DNA of 64,000 nucleotides from Bacteroidaceae bacterium (lineage in GTDB: Bacteria; Bacteroidota; Bacteroidia; Bacteroidales; Bacteroidaceae), in assembly GCA_017541025.1 (NCBI GenBank), contig JAFXZY010000007.1:62001-126000 (forward strand). Direction: 5' to 3'. Shown piece after piece: positions 50,675 to 57,879 of this stretch; positions within the stretch are counted from its first letter, which is position 1; every line of letters begins with the position of its first letter. The translations under genes and the position numbers were made by a program. The notes beneath the pieces were generated by a model. That model made no database searches and had not been told where the DNA came from. It saw only the letters and a program-made list of their open reading frames with translations.

Positions 50675-52522
50675 TTACTCTACCGTTACACTTTTAGCTA
50701 AGTTCCTTGGACGGTCAACATCTTTGCCTTTGCAGACGGCAATGTGGTAAGCCAGAAGCTGGAGAGGGATACTGGCTATGAGAGGCTGGAAACATTCGAG
50801 TGTGTCCGGTAGGGTGATGATGTGGTCGGCAAACTTCTGTATCTGTGTGTCTCCCTCGGTAACAAGAGCCGTTACTCTTCCCCCTCGTGCGCGTACCTCC
50901 TGAATATTACTGATGACCTTCTCGTAGAGGCGGTCGCGAGTGGCTATGACAAAGACGGGCATCTCGGAGTCGATAAGGGCGATGGGACCGTGCTTCATCT
51001 CGGCAGCAGGATAGCCCTCGGCATGGATATAACTGATTTCCTTCAGTTTCAGTGCCCCTTCCAGAGCTACAGGGAAGTTGTAACCACGACCTAAGTACAG
51101 GCAGTTCTTTGCATAGGTAAAGATGGGGGCTAGACGTTCTATCTGCTCGTTGGTCTTCAGGGCCTGTTCCATCTTGTCAGGAATAAGGGTGAGTTCCTTT
51201 ACCATCTCCTTGTACAGGTCGCCAGGAATAGTACGGCGCTCGTTGGCAATACACAGCGCCAGCATAGAAAGTACTGTTACCTGGCCAGTGAAGGCTTTGG
51301 TGGAAGCGACTCCAATTTCGGGCCCTACGTGAATATAAACACCTGTTGAGGTCTGACGGGGAATACTGGCACCTATGGCGTTGCAGACACCAAAGACAAA
51401 GGCTCCTGCCTTGCGTGCCAGTTCGATGGCAGCCAATGTGTCGGCAGTCTCACCGCTTTGCGAGATGGCAACAACTACGTCATCAGGGTAGATGACCGGG
51501 TCGCGATAACGGAACTCTGAGGCGTACTCTACCTCTACGGGAATACGGCACAGACTCTCGAACAACTGCTTGCCAATCAAACCTGCATGCCAGCTGGTTC
51601 CGCAGGCAACGATGATGATGCGGCGTGCACTGACCAGCTTCTCGCGATAGTCGATAACAGCTGATAGCGTAATGCGGTCGGCATCTACATTGATACGTCC
51701 TCGCATACAATCGCGCAGGCAGCCAGGCTGCTCGAAGATCTCCTTCAGCATGAAGTAGGGGTAGCCTCCTTTTTCTAACTGACCCAGCGTTACGTCGATC
51801 TGTTTAACCTTGGGGTGCTGCGTCTCGTTGTCCATATTTACCACCTTCAGTTCATTGCCAAAATGCAGTACGGCTATGTCGCCATCGTTCAGATATACGA
51901 CCTTGTCGGTATATTCTGCAATGGGGCTGGCATCGGAAGCCAGATAGAATGCTCCGTCGTTACCCAAGCCTACCACCAGTGGAGAACTCTGACGGGCACA
52001 GATAATAGTGTCGGGGTGCTCTTTGTCAAGAATAGCAATGGCGTAGGCACCGATAACCTGATGCAGAGCTACCTGAACAGCTTCCAATAACTCTATGCCA
52101 TTGCTCAGCATGATATATTCCACCAACTGCACCAGTACCTCAGAATCTGTGACACTCTTGAACTGGATGCCTCTGTCAATCAGCTTCTCTTTCAGCGTAA
52201 TATAATTTTCGATAATACCATTATGGATGAGTGCCAGACGGCCGGAAGCCGAGTAGTGGGGGTGAGCGTTTGTGCTGTTAGGTTCGCCATGAGTAGCCCA
52301 GCGTGTATGGGCAATACCTGCGCAGCCTGTGATATCTTTCTCTTGGCAGAATGCTTCCAGATCGCTTACCTTACCCTTGGCTTTATATACATTCAGACTA
52401 CCCGTTTCGCTAATCATTGCCACACCGGCGCTATCATAGCCCCGGTATTCGAGTCGTTGAAGTCCCTTAATCAAAATGGGATAAGCACGCTTGGTGCCAA
52501 TGTAACCTACAATTCCGCACAT
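50675..52522 (-). CDS. glmS: Glutamine--fructose-6-phosphate aminotransferase (isomerising)
   Basis: Makes glucosamine-6-phosphate for peptidoglycan, LPS and other amino sugars. The N-terminal class II glutaminase has catalytic Cys2 (MCGIVGYIG), RLEYRGYDSAGVA and HTRWATHGEPN. Two SIS isomerase domains follow (ACGTSWHAG, SQSGETADT, EGYPAAEMKHGPIALI) and the C-terminus is DVDRPRNLAKSVTVE. At 615 residues it is full length. No glmS ribozyme or leader structure was recognised upstream. Confidence 0.97.
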   Translation of the reverse strand: MCGIVGYIGTKRAYPILIKGLQRLEYRGYDSAGVAMISETGSLNVYKAKGKVSDLEAFCQEKDITGCAGIAHTRWATHGEPNSTNAHPHYSASGRLALIHNGIIENYITLKEKLIDRGIQFKSVTDSEVLVQLVEYIMLSNGIELLEAVQVALHQVIGAYAIAILDKEHPDTIICARQSSPLVVGLGNDGAFYLASDASPIAEYTDKVVYLNDGDIAVLHFGNELKVVNMDNETQHPKVKQIDVTLGQLEKGGYPYFMLKEIFEQPGCLRDCMRGRINVDADRITLSAVIDYREKLVSARRIIIVACGTSWHAGLIGKQLFESLCRIPVEVEYASEFRYRDPVIYPDDVVVAISQSGETADTLAAIELARKAGAFVFGVCNAIGASIPRQTSTGVYIHVGPEIGVASTKAFTGQVTVLSMLALCIANERRTIPGDLYKEMVKELTLIPDKMEQALKTNEQIERLAPIFTYAKNCLYLGRGYNFPVALEGALKLKEISYIHAEGYPAAEMKHGPIALIDSEMPVFVIATRDRLYEKVISNIQEVRARGGRVTALVTEGDTQIQKFADHIITLPDTLECFQPLIASIPLQLLAYHIAVCKGKDVDRPRNLAKSVTVE

Positions 52523-52584
52523 ATCAGTAATGGATTATTTGTTATTTTCTTTAGTTAATTTGTCACTTTGTATGAAAAACGGCG

Positions 52585-52592
52585 CAAAGATA
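52585..52592 (-). promoter_or_regulatory. Predicted -7 box of glmS
   Basis: TATCTTTG on the minus strand, about 63 bp upstream of the glmS start codon. Confidence 0.5.
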
Positions 52593-52662
52593 CGTCTTCT
52601 TGTTTAATTATACAAGAATATGCAAACAAAAAGATAATAAAAAAGATTATTCCTTGACGGGG

Positions 52663-52726
52663 AACGTCAATGATAACGTCAACGATAACGTCAATGATAA
52701 CGTCAACGATAACGTCAACGTCAACG
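52663..52726. repeat. GTTGACGTTATC-type tandem array, intergenic
   Basis: About ten hexamers (AACGTC alternating with AACGAT or AATGAT) in the 389-bp gap between glmS and the flippase-like gene. It belongs to the same family as the array inside the barrel-protein gene near 29 kb. Confidence 0.85.
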
Positions 52727-52878
52727 TGAACTCGCTTTGCAGTTATCGTAACTCAGCCATCAGCCTTCAGACTTCAGCCATCATAAATCAGTTGACGTTA
52801 TCGTGAACTCGCTTTGCAGTTATCGTAACTCAGCCATCAGCCTTCAGACTTCAGCCATCATAAATCAGTTGACGTTAT
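52725..52878. repeat. 77-bp direct tandem duplication
   Basis: Two apparently identical 77-bp units (52725-52801 and 52802-52878), each containing GTGAACTCGCTTTGCAG, a CAGCCTTCAGACTTCAGCC stretch and ending in a GTTGACGTTATC unit. Noncoding. Confidence 0.85.
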
Positions 52879-52911
52879 CGTTGACGTTCCAGCCATGGCT
52901 GGCTGGGTCTT

Positions 52912-53952
52912 CTATTCTATCTTCATCAGCAGCAGGCCGATGGCAATCCAGATAATCTCCCTGACGCGACAGATAATGCTGACAAATAATCCTGTGGCTC
53001 CCGAAAGCCCCAATGCCGCAATGGAGAGCATGAAGCCGCTTTCCTGAACGCCCAACTGTAGGGGCAGGAAGCCTATGAGGTTGGCAAAGAGGGAGGTGAA
53101 GGCCAGAATGAGTATGCTGTGCAGGAAGGTAAGGGTGTAGCCCTCGACGCCTCCGCCGCAGTTGATGCCGATGCACAGGAGCATGAACATAATCTCGAGG
53201 CTCTGTACGATGCGTGAGAGGTATTCCAGTAGGAAACTGCTGTAGAAGGCTTTCTTGTCCTGCTTATGCAGGGCTGCTATCTGACGATCCACATTCTGCA
53301 GGGCTTCTGAATGCTTCTCTAAAAAACGCTGGCTCCAATCCTTAAGTCCGGGTATCTTGCCAATCAGACGAAGGGTCTTAATGACCAAGCCGTTTTTGTA
53401 GCCACGTGAAAACAGATAAAAGGCTATGAGGCAGAAAACGAAGGCAATGCCAAGAAGGGTGCCATATAGGGGGGTAAGCTTCACATCGGGGTCGCCATAC
53501 GCAACAAGTCCCAACCATAGGAAGATGCTGGTGAACCAAAGCCAGAAGTGGGCAAAGATGTGCATCATGGCATAGAGGATGACACTGGAGGTGGCCTCAT
53601 GCTTGTTGATGTCGCGGGAAAGCTCCATAATGCGGTAGGGTTCGCCTCCTAAACCGCCTACGGGTGTGGCATAGTTGAGGGCATAACCAGTGATGGTCAG
53701 CTTGAAGATGCGCCAGAAACCGACTTTGTCGGCATCCTTGCTGTTGCCCCGTATAACCTGACGCCATGAGAGGGCATTGATGCCGTAAACGAAGAACCAT
53801 ACGCCCACAATGGCTATCATCCAGTAACCAGTATGGCAGATGTATTGCCATAGCTCTTGGAAGCTGACTTTGAAGGTGAATATCATCCCCACCACAAAGA
53901 CAACTCCAACAAGGAAGAGGAGGTTATTGACGCGTTTTTTTGTCCACTGCAT
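52912..53952 (-). CDS. Flippase-like integral membrane protein (LPG-synthase TM / UPF0104 family)
   Basis: About 346 residues with eight or nine membrane helices and the family's motif SWRQVIRGNS ... YALNYATPVGGLGGEPYRIMELSRD in the first third. Relatives include the N-terminal flippase half of MprF and stand-alone glycolipid/phospholipid translocase-like proteins. Start at ATG 53952 (MQWTKKRVNN); a longer frame runs into the repeat. It is downstream of the phosphatidyltransferase gene, with repeats on both sides. A lipid-related role is likely; substrate unknown. Confidence 0.8.
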   Translation of the reverse strand: MQWTKKRVNNLLFLVGVVFVVGMIFTFKVSFQELWQYICHTGYWMIAIVGVWFFVYGINALSWRQVIRGNSKDADKVGFWRIFKLTITGYALNYATPVGGLGGEPYRIMELSRDINKHEATSSVILYAMMHIFAHFWLWFTSIFLWLGLVAYGDPDVKLTPLYGTLLGIAFVFCLIAFYLFSRGYKNGLVIKTLRLIGKIPGLKDWSQRFLEKHSEALQNVDRQIAALHKQDKKAFYSSFLLEYLSRIVQSLEIMFMLLCIGINCGGGVEGYTLTFLHSILILAFTSLFANLIGFLPLQLGVQESGFMLSIAALGLSGATGLFVSIICRVREIIWIAIGLLLMKIE

Positions 53953-53973
53953 AATTTTAATTGGAATTAAAAA

Positions 53974-54001
53974 TAACGTCAACGATAACGTCAACGTCAA
54001 C
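53974..54001. repeat. GTTGACGTTATC-type repeat upstream of the flippase-like gene
   Basis: AACGTCAACGATAACGTCAA plus CGTCAAC, just upstream of the flippase-like start codon. Confidence 0.8.
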
Positions 54002-54010
54002 AATTCGTTA

Positions 54011-54385
54011 TTACTTGTTATTGCTTCGTATTGATGCGATTAAGCCAGTTAATTGTTTTTGAATGTTTGTAAGGTTGTTTGTCAACTGGCAAAATTGCTC
54101 TTCTGATATGTATCTTAGGTTTTTTGAAATGAGGAGTTGAGTCTCTACTTCATTGGCAGAACCTAATGATTGGTCAAGAAAATGTGCAAAATCAGCGTCT
54201 GTGGGTCTACCTGCCCCCTCGGCAATATTTGACGAGATACTGACTACTGCACGCTGTAGTTGGTCGCACAGGCCTTTTTTCTCAAACCAGGGTAATTTGG
54301 ATGTTGTATTATATACTAGAGTAGCTAAATCTACGGCATCTTGCCACACTTTATAGTTATGAAAATTTCTTGCCGACTGTTGCAT
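54011..54385 (-). CDS. Four-helix-bundle protein (23S rRNA intervening-sequence type)
   Basis: About 124 residues with the family pattern: FHNYKVWQDAVDLATLVYNTT, KKGLCDQLQRAVVSISSNIAEGAGR, DFAHFLDQSLGSANEVETQL and ISEEQF. This family was first seen inserted in 23S rRNA genes and is widespread in Bacteroidetes as stand-alone genes; its function is unclear. Start at MQQSARNF (54385): the frame extends upstream through the repeat (NDNVNDNVN) and overlaps the next gene, but that part is low complexity. Flanked on both sides by GTTGACGTTATC repeats, it looks like a cassette inserted between two lipid genes. Confidence 0.8.
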   Translation of the reverse strand: MQQSARNFHNYKVWQDAVDLATLVYNTTSKLPWFEKKGLCDQLQRAVVSISSNIAEGAGRPTDADFAHFLDQSLGSANEVETQLLISKNLRYISEEQFCQLTNNLTNIQKQLTGLIASIRSNNK

Positions 54386-54412
54386 GTTGACGTTATCGTT
54401 GACGTTATCGTT
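54386..54412. repeat. GTTGACGTTATC repeat between helix-bundle and phosphatidyltransferase genes
   Basis: Two full GTTGACGTTATC units plus GTT. It ends at the stop codon of the phosphatidyltransferase gene. Confidence 0.85.
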
Positions 54413-55394
54413 ATAATCTATCAGCAACTCGTTTGCAGAAACCTTCGTGACGATGTCTTATCCAACGGCAGAAAATTTCCATGCAGGTAACCTCGAAAAC
54501 AATAAAGTAAACGGATGGGAGGTCAATGAGACAGAATAGGATGAAGAATGCGGTGCGGAAGTTAAAGGTAAGCATACCGTTGTACTTCATCAGCTTCAGA
54601 GATTCGGAATGAAGTTCCTCGCGTACCTCTGTGGGCATATTATTGGCAGCACCGAATTTTTCCTTCATAACACGCAGCAGACGCTGGAACTGCGGGGTAG
54701 CCTTCTCCTGCTGACGGGTATATGAGATGTATGATTTCTGGAATAACTTCCACACACGGTTTCCCTCCGTGGGAGTTGCATCGTATTCCTTTTGCAGTTG
54801 CTCGGAGTTGTTCAGTTCGCTGCCTTTCTCGCCTTTCAGGAAGAATAGGTGTGCTTGAATGTAATAGTCGGCTATGCGTTGCTGTCCGCTCATACTATAG
54901 AAGCCAGAGATAAGCACAAAGACGAAAAGGATGCATGTGGCTATAAGCGCATTGGTGGGTGTGTCTGCAATGCCGAAGAAGTTGAACTCCAGACTGTGAT
55001 GACAATAGAAACGATAGGTGAGGGCAATGTAGATAGGCACAAACCATGTGGGGCCTGCCAACCCGTCAAGAATTCGACCCATACGTGAAGACTTGCCTGT
55101 CATACGAGCCAACTGTCCGTCGGTACAATCGTACACATCAGCCCAAATGAGCAGGAAGATAGCCAGCAGATTATACCAAAGGCCGCTCATTCCCTCGTAA
55201 TAATAACAACCGTGGGCAAAGAAGATACAACTTGCAGCCCCGATAATCATGGAAAGTATGGTGACTGTGTTGGGATGAATGTCAAATTTTGCGAACCCAA
55301 GTGCGCAATAGTATGCCAGGGGGCGGACAACGCGGATGTCCAACCAATCGTCGGTTTCAGATGATTTTAATGTTGATAATACTTTTTCTTTCAT
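54411..55394 (-). CDS. CDP-alcohol phosphatidyltransferase family protein
   Basis: Integral membrane enzyme with the family motif D-x2-DG-x2-AR-x8-G-x3-D-x3-D, seen as DCTDGQLARMTGKSSRMGRI followed by LDGLAG. It would transfer a phospho-alcohol between CDP-linked and acceptor lipids. Start at ATG 55394 (MKEKVLSTLK). It is longer than PgsA or PssA (about 327 residues), with an extra soluble stretch around 190-270 between membrane segments. It is divergent from the aminotransferase/cytidylyltransferase-like pair, which could make its CDP-activated substrate. The actual head group is not deducible. Confidence 0.85.
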   Translation of the reverse strand: MKEKVLSTLKSSETDDWLDIRVVRPLAYYCALGFAKFDIHPNTVTILSMIIGAASCIFFAHGCYYYEGMSGLWYNLLAIFLLIWADVYDCTDGQLARMTGKSSRMGRILDGLAGPTWFVPIYIALTYRFYCHHSLEFNFFGIADTPTNALIATCILFVFVLISGFYSMSGQQRIADYYIQAHLFFLKGEKGSELNNSEQLQKEYDATPTEGNRVWKLFQKSYISYTRQQEKATPQFQRLLRVMKEKFGAANNMPTEVREELHSESLKLMKYNGMLTFNFRTAFFILFCLIDLPSVYFIVFEVTCMEIFCRWIRHRHEGFCKRVADRL

Positions 55395-55472
55395 ATTTCC
55401 TGACCAATGTCGTTTTTCAGCCTGCAAAATTACGCCAAAAAAACCAGATAGCAAAATAATCGGGAAAAGTAT

Positions 55473-55503
55473 TTTGTTATCCCGCTATTTCTGCGTACCT
55501 TTG
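55473..55503 (+). promoter_or_regulatory. Predicted promoter of the aminotransferase operon
   Basis: TTTG (55473-55476), 19 bp, TACCTTTG (55496-55503), 40 bp before the start codon: a full consensus match. Confidence 0.65.
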
Positions 55504-55543
55504 CACCAATAAACACAAAAGAAAGAAAAGTTCTAAATAGAAT

Positions 55544-56581
55544 ATGAATTATCTGGATAGAAATGAATTTAACTTCCAACCGTCTGAGAAGGTGGTTGAA
55601 GCCATAAAAAACTTTAAACCTGAAACGCTTTGTTTTTATACCCGAATCTATGATCAGGGTAAAAAGAGCGTGATATCTGTTCGTCTTTCTGAAATCTACC
55701 ATGTACCCGAGGAGCAGGTGCTGCTGGGTTATGGTGGCGAAGAGATGTTGAAGAACGCTATTCACTACTTCCTGATGGAGGGTGATAATAAGACTATTCT
55801 AATCCCTGAATTCTCTTGGTGGTATTATAACCGTGTAGCAGGTGAGTGTGGCGGAAACTTTGAGATGTATCCCTTACATGAGACGGGTGACACCTTTGCT
55901 TATGATGTAGATGAGGTGATAGAATATACCAACCGTGTTCATCCCCGTATGCTGTTGCTGGCTTCGCCCAACAATCCTACAGGTAACAGTCTGAGCAGTG
56001 AGGAGATTGGCAAGATTATGGAAAATATTCCTGCTGATACTATGGTATTGGTGGATGAGGCTTACGCAAGCTTTATAACAACAGATACCGACTACATAGC
56101 TCCTTTGGTGAATAAATACAACAATCTTATTATCTCACGTACACTTTCCAAGTTCTATGGTTTGCCGGGTCTGCGTGTGGGCTTTGCCTTCATCGGTGCC
56201 GGTCACGATCAGTTCTTGTCGTACTGTAACAAGTATCTGGGCTACAACCGCTTCTCGGAGGCTGTTGCCCTTGCTGCTTTGGAGAGTGACGAGCACTACC
56301 GCCGTGTAGCAGACGATATGGAGTGGGACCGTCAGCTCTTTAAGAAGGAACTGGGAAATCTTCCCGGTTTCAAGGTGTACAAGAGTGTGGCCAACTTTAT
56401 CCTTATCAAGTATCCTGTAGAAATCAAGGAAGCCCTGCAGAAGGCTCTGGCTGATCAGAACTATAAGATCAAGTACATGACGGACAAGGGGCTGGAGGAC
56501 TGCCTGCGTATTACCCTGGGACGTAAGGAACAGATCCAGGTGGTTGTTGATACCATCAAGAAAGTTTACCAGAACAAGTAA
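55544..56581 (+). CDS. PLP-dependent aminotransferase, HisC/CobD-like
   Basis: Fold-type I aminotransferase, 345 residues. Landmarks: GYGGEEMLKNAIHYF, LASPNNPTGNSLSSEE, VDEAYASF, and the PLP-lysine segment SRTLSKFYGLPGLRVGFAF. It resembles histidinol-phosphate aminotransferase and the related threonine-phosphate decarboxylase CobD. There are no other his or cob genes here. It is followed after 19 bp by a nucleotidyltransferase and is divergent from a CDP-alcohol phosphatidyltransferase, so a role in making an amino-alcohol phosphate or similar head-group precursor is possible. Plain HisC function is the alternative. Confidence 0.82.
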   Translation: MNYLDRNEFNFQPSEKVVEAIKNFKPETLCFYTRIYDQGKKSVISVRLSEIYHVPEEQVLLGYGGEEMLKNAIHYFLMEGDNKTILIPEFSWWYYNRVAGECGGNFEMYPLHETGDTFAYDVDEVIEYTNRVHPRMLLLASPNNPTGNSLSSEEIGKIMENIPADTMVLVDEAYASFITTDTDYIAPLVNKYNNLIISRTLSKFYGLPGLRVGFAFIGAGHDQFLSYCNKYLGYNRFSEAVALAALESDEHYRRVADDMEWDRQLFKKELGNLPGFKVYKSVANFILIKYPVEIKEALQKALADQNYKIKYMTDKGLEDCLRITLGRKEQIQVVVDTIKKVYQNK

Positions 56582-56600
56582 ACATTAAGTTTAGATATTA

Positions 56601-57335
56601 ATGAAAGCAATAATACTGGCAGCGGGCATGGCTTCAAGGCTACGCCCGCTTACTCTTACCACTCCTAAGAGCCTGCTGAAGGTTGGCGAATGCTCCCTTT
56701 TGCAGCGTAGTATGGATGCCCTTATAGCCAATGGGGTAACGGAATTCTGTATTGTTACAGGTTATCTGCATGAAATGATAGAAGATTTCGTAAGGAAGCA
56801 GTATGCCGATAGCATTCAGGTTACCTTTATATATAATAAGGTATATGAGACTACCAATAACATTTACTCTTTGTGGTTAGCTCGCCCCTTTGCTGAAGGA
56901 CAGGAAGTGCTGCTGTTGGATAGCGATTTGCTTTACGATCCTCAGATTGTGACCCGCGTGCTAGCTACTGACGCTCCCAATGTACTTACACTTATCAGGC
57001 ATGAGTTGGGAGAGGAAGAGATGAAGGTGGTAACTGATGCGCAGGGCAGCATAAAGGAAATAAGTAAGACCTGTAATCCAGCTGATGCTGCTGGAGAGAG
57101 TTTAGGCATTGAGAAAATGGGTAAGGAATACACCAAGGCATTGTACCGTGAGCTGGAATCCATGATGAACGATGAGCATTTGGAGAATGTCTTCTACGAG
57201 CGTGCCTTTGAACGTCTTATCCCTCAGGGACATACCTATCAGGTACAGGATGTTACGGAACTTTTCTCGTGCGAGTTGGATACCATCGAAGATTTTGAAA
57301 ACGCTAAGGCAAAGATTCCTGCAAATTTGTTTTGA
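56601..57335 (+). CDS. Sugar/choline-phosphate nucleotidyltransferase (LicC-like)
   Basis: 244-residue NTP transferase. The nucleotide-binding start is MKAIILAAGMASRLRPLT with PKSLLKVGE, the metal-binding Asp is in LLLDSDLLYD, and the YNKVYETTNNIYSLWLA segment is close to the LicC phosphocholine cytidylyltransferase pattern. It is expected to activate a phosphorylated alcohol or sugar with CTP. In an operon with the aminotransferase and ended by a strong terminator. The exact substrate is not determined. Confidence 0.82.
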   Translation: MKAIILAAGMASRLRPLTLTTPKSLLKVGECSLLQRSMDALIANGVTEFCIVTGYLHEMIEDFVRKQYADSIQVTFIYNKVYETTNNIYSLWLARPFAEGQEVLLLDSDLLYDPQIVTRVLATDAPNVLTLIRHELGEEEMKVVTDAQGSIKEISKTCNPADAAGESLGIEKMGKEYTKALYRELESMMNDEHLENVFYERAFERLIPQGHTYQVQDVTELFSCELDTIEDFENAKAKIPANLF

Positions 57336-57410
57336 AGAAGTTAAAGAAGAAGTTATAAAAGGGAGTTAAAAAGGAAGTTAACTCACTTCGTTCGCGGACG
57401 ATAGTTATAA

Positions 57411-57448
57411 GAAAGCGGGTGATTCTCAAAATCATCCGCTTTCTTATT
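57411..57448 (+). terminator. Terminator after the nucleotidyltransferase
   Basis: GAAAGCGGGTGATT pairs with AATCATCCGCTTTC (13 of 14) around a short loop, then TTATTTATT. The rest of 57336-57573 holds simple AAGTTAA and CAATTCT repeats and no gene. Confidence 0.8.
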
Positions 57449-57536
57449 TATTCTAAATTTTGACCTACGGTCGAGCCTGCTCACGCTCGGAAGAGTCAAA
57501 GCAAGCTTTACTCTTCTCTTGCTCAATCGCAGCCTT

Positions 57537-57575
57537 CAATTCTCAATTGCAGCAATGCCGCCTCAATTCTCAATT
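57537..57575. repeat. CAATTCT 7-bp repeats downstream of valS
   Basis: Two short clusters of TTCAATTCTCAATTG type at 57537-57553 and 57560-57575, the same unit that breaks the valS frame 320 bp away. Confidence 0.6.
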
Positions 57576-57879
57576 ATTTCAGAGAATTGATGGTTTCCTG
57601 CAGAGCAGCAATCTTGCTTTCTGCATCCGAAAGTTTCTTACGTTCCAATTCTACTACCTGAGCAGGTGCATTCTGAACAAAGCGCTCATTCTGAAGTTTC
57701 TTCTGAATGCCCATCATGAAGCCTTGCAAACGCTTAATCTCAGTTTCGGCCTTCTCAATCTCAGCTGCAGCATCTATCAGGTTGCCCAGAGGTACGGCAT
57801 ATTCTTCTGTACCAATGAGGAAGGACTGTGTGCCTTCACTCTTTTTCTCTACAACGGCAATTTCTGAGAGGCCTGCCAA
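57574..57879 (-). pseudogene. valS: valS 3' part, out of frame (tRNA-binding arm)
   Basis: 101 codons in another frame encode the missing C-terminus of valyl-tRNA synthetase: [45 protein letters not shown] and KLQNERFVQNAPAQVVELERKKLSDAE, the C-terminal coiled-coil arm that contacts tRNA. It overlaps the upstream frame and is joined to it at the 7-bp repeat. Either a phase-variable or recoded site, or a sequencing/assembly indel. The segment itself shows no decay. Confidence 0.85.

Noticed and set aside
52523-52600. glmS ribozyme upstream of glmS
   Set aside because: The leader is short and AT-rich and lacks the conserved core; glmS ribozymes are mainly known from Firmicutes.
52600-52806. 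Short plus-strand frame containing NVNDNVNDN
   Set aside because: Produced by the intergenic hexamer repeat; no homology pattern and no ribosome-binding site.
52663-52890. Possible CRISPR array
   Set aside because: Units are 6-12 bp or a 77-bp duplication; there are no constant repeats separated by unique spacers, and no cas genes.
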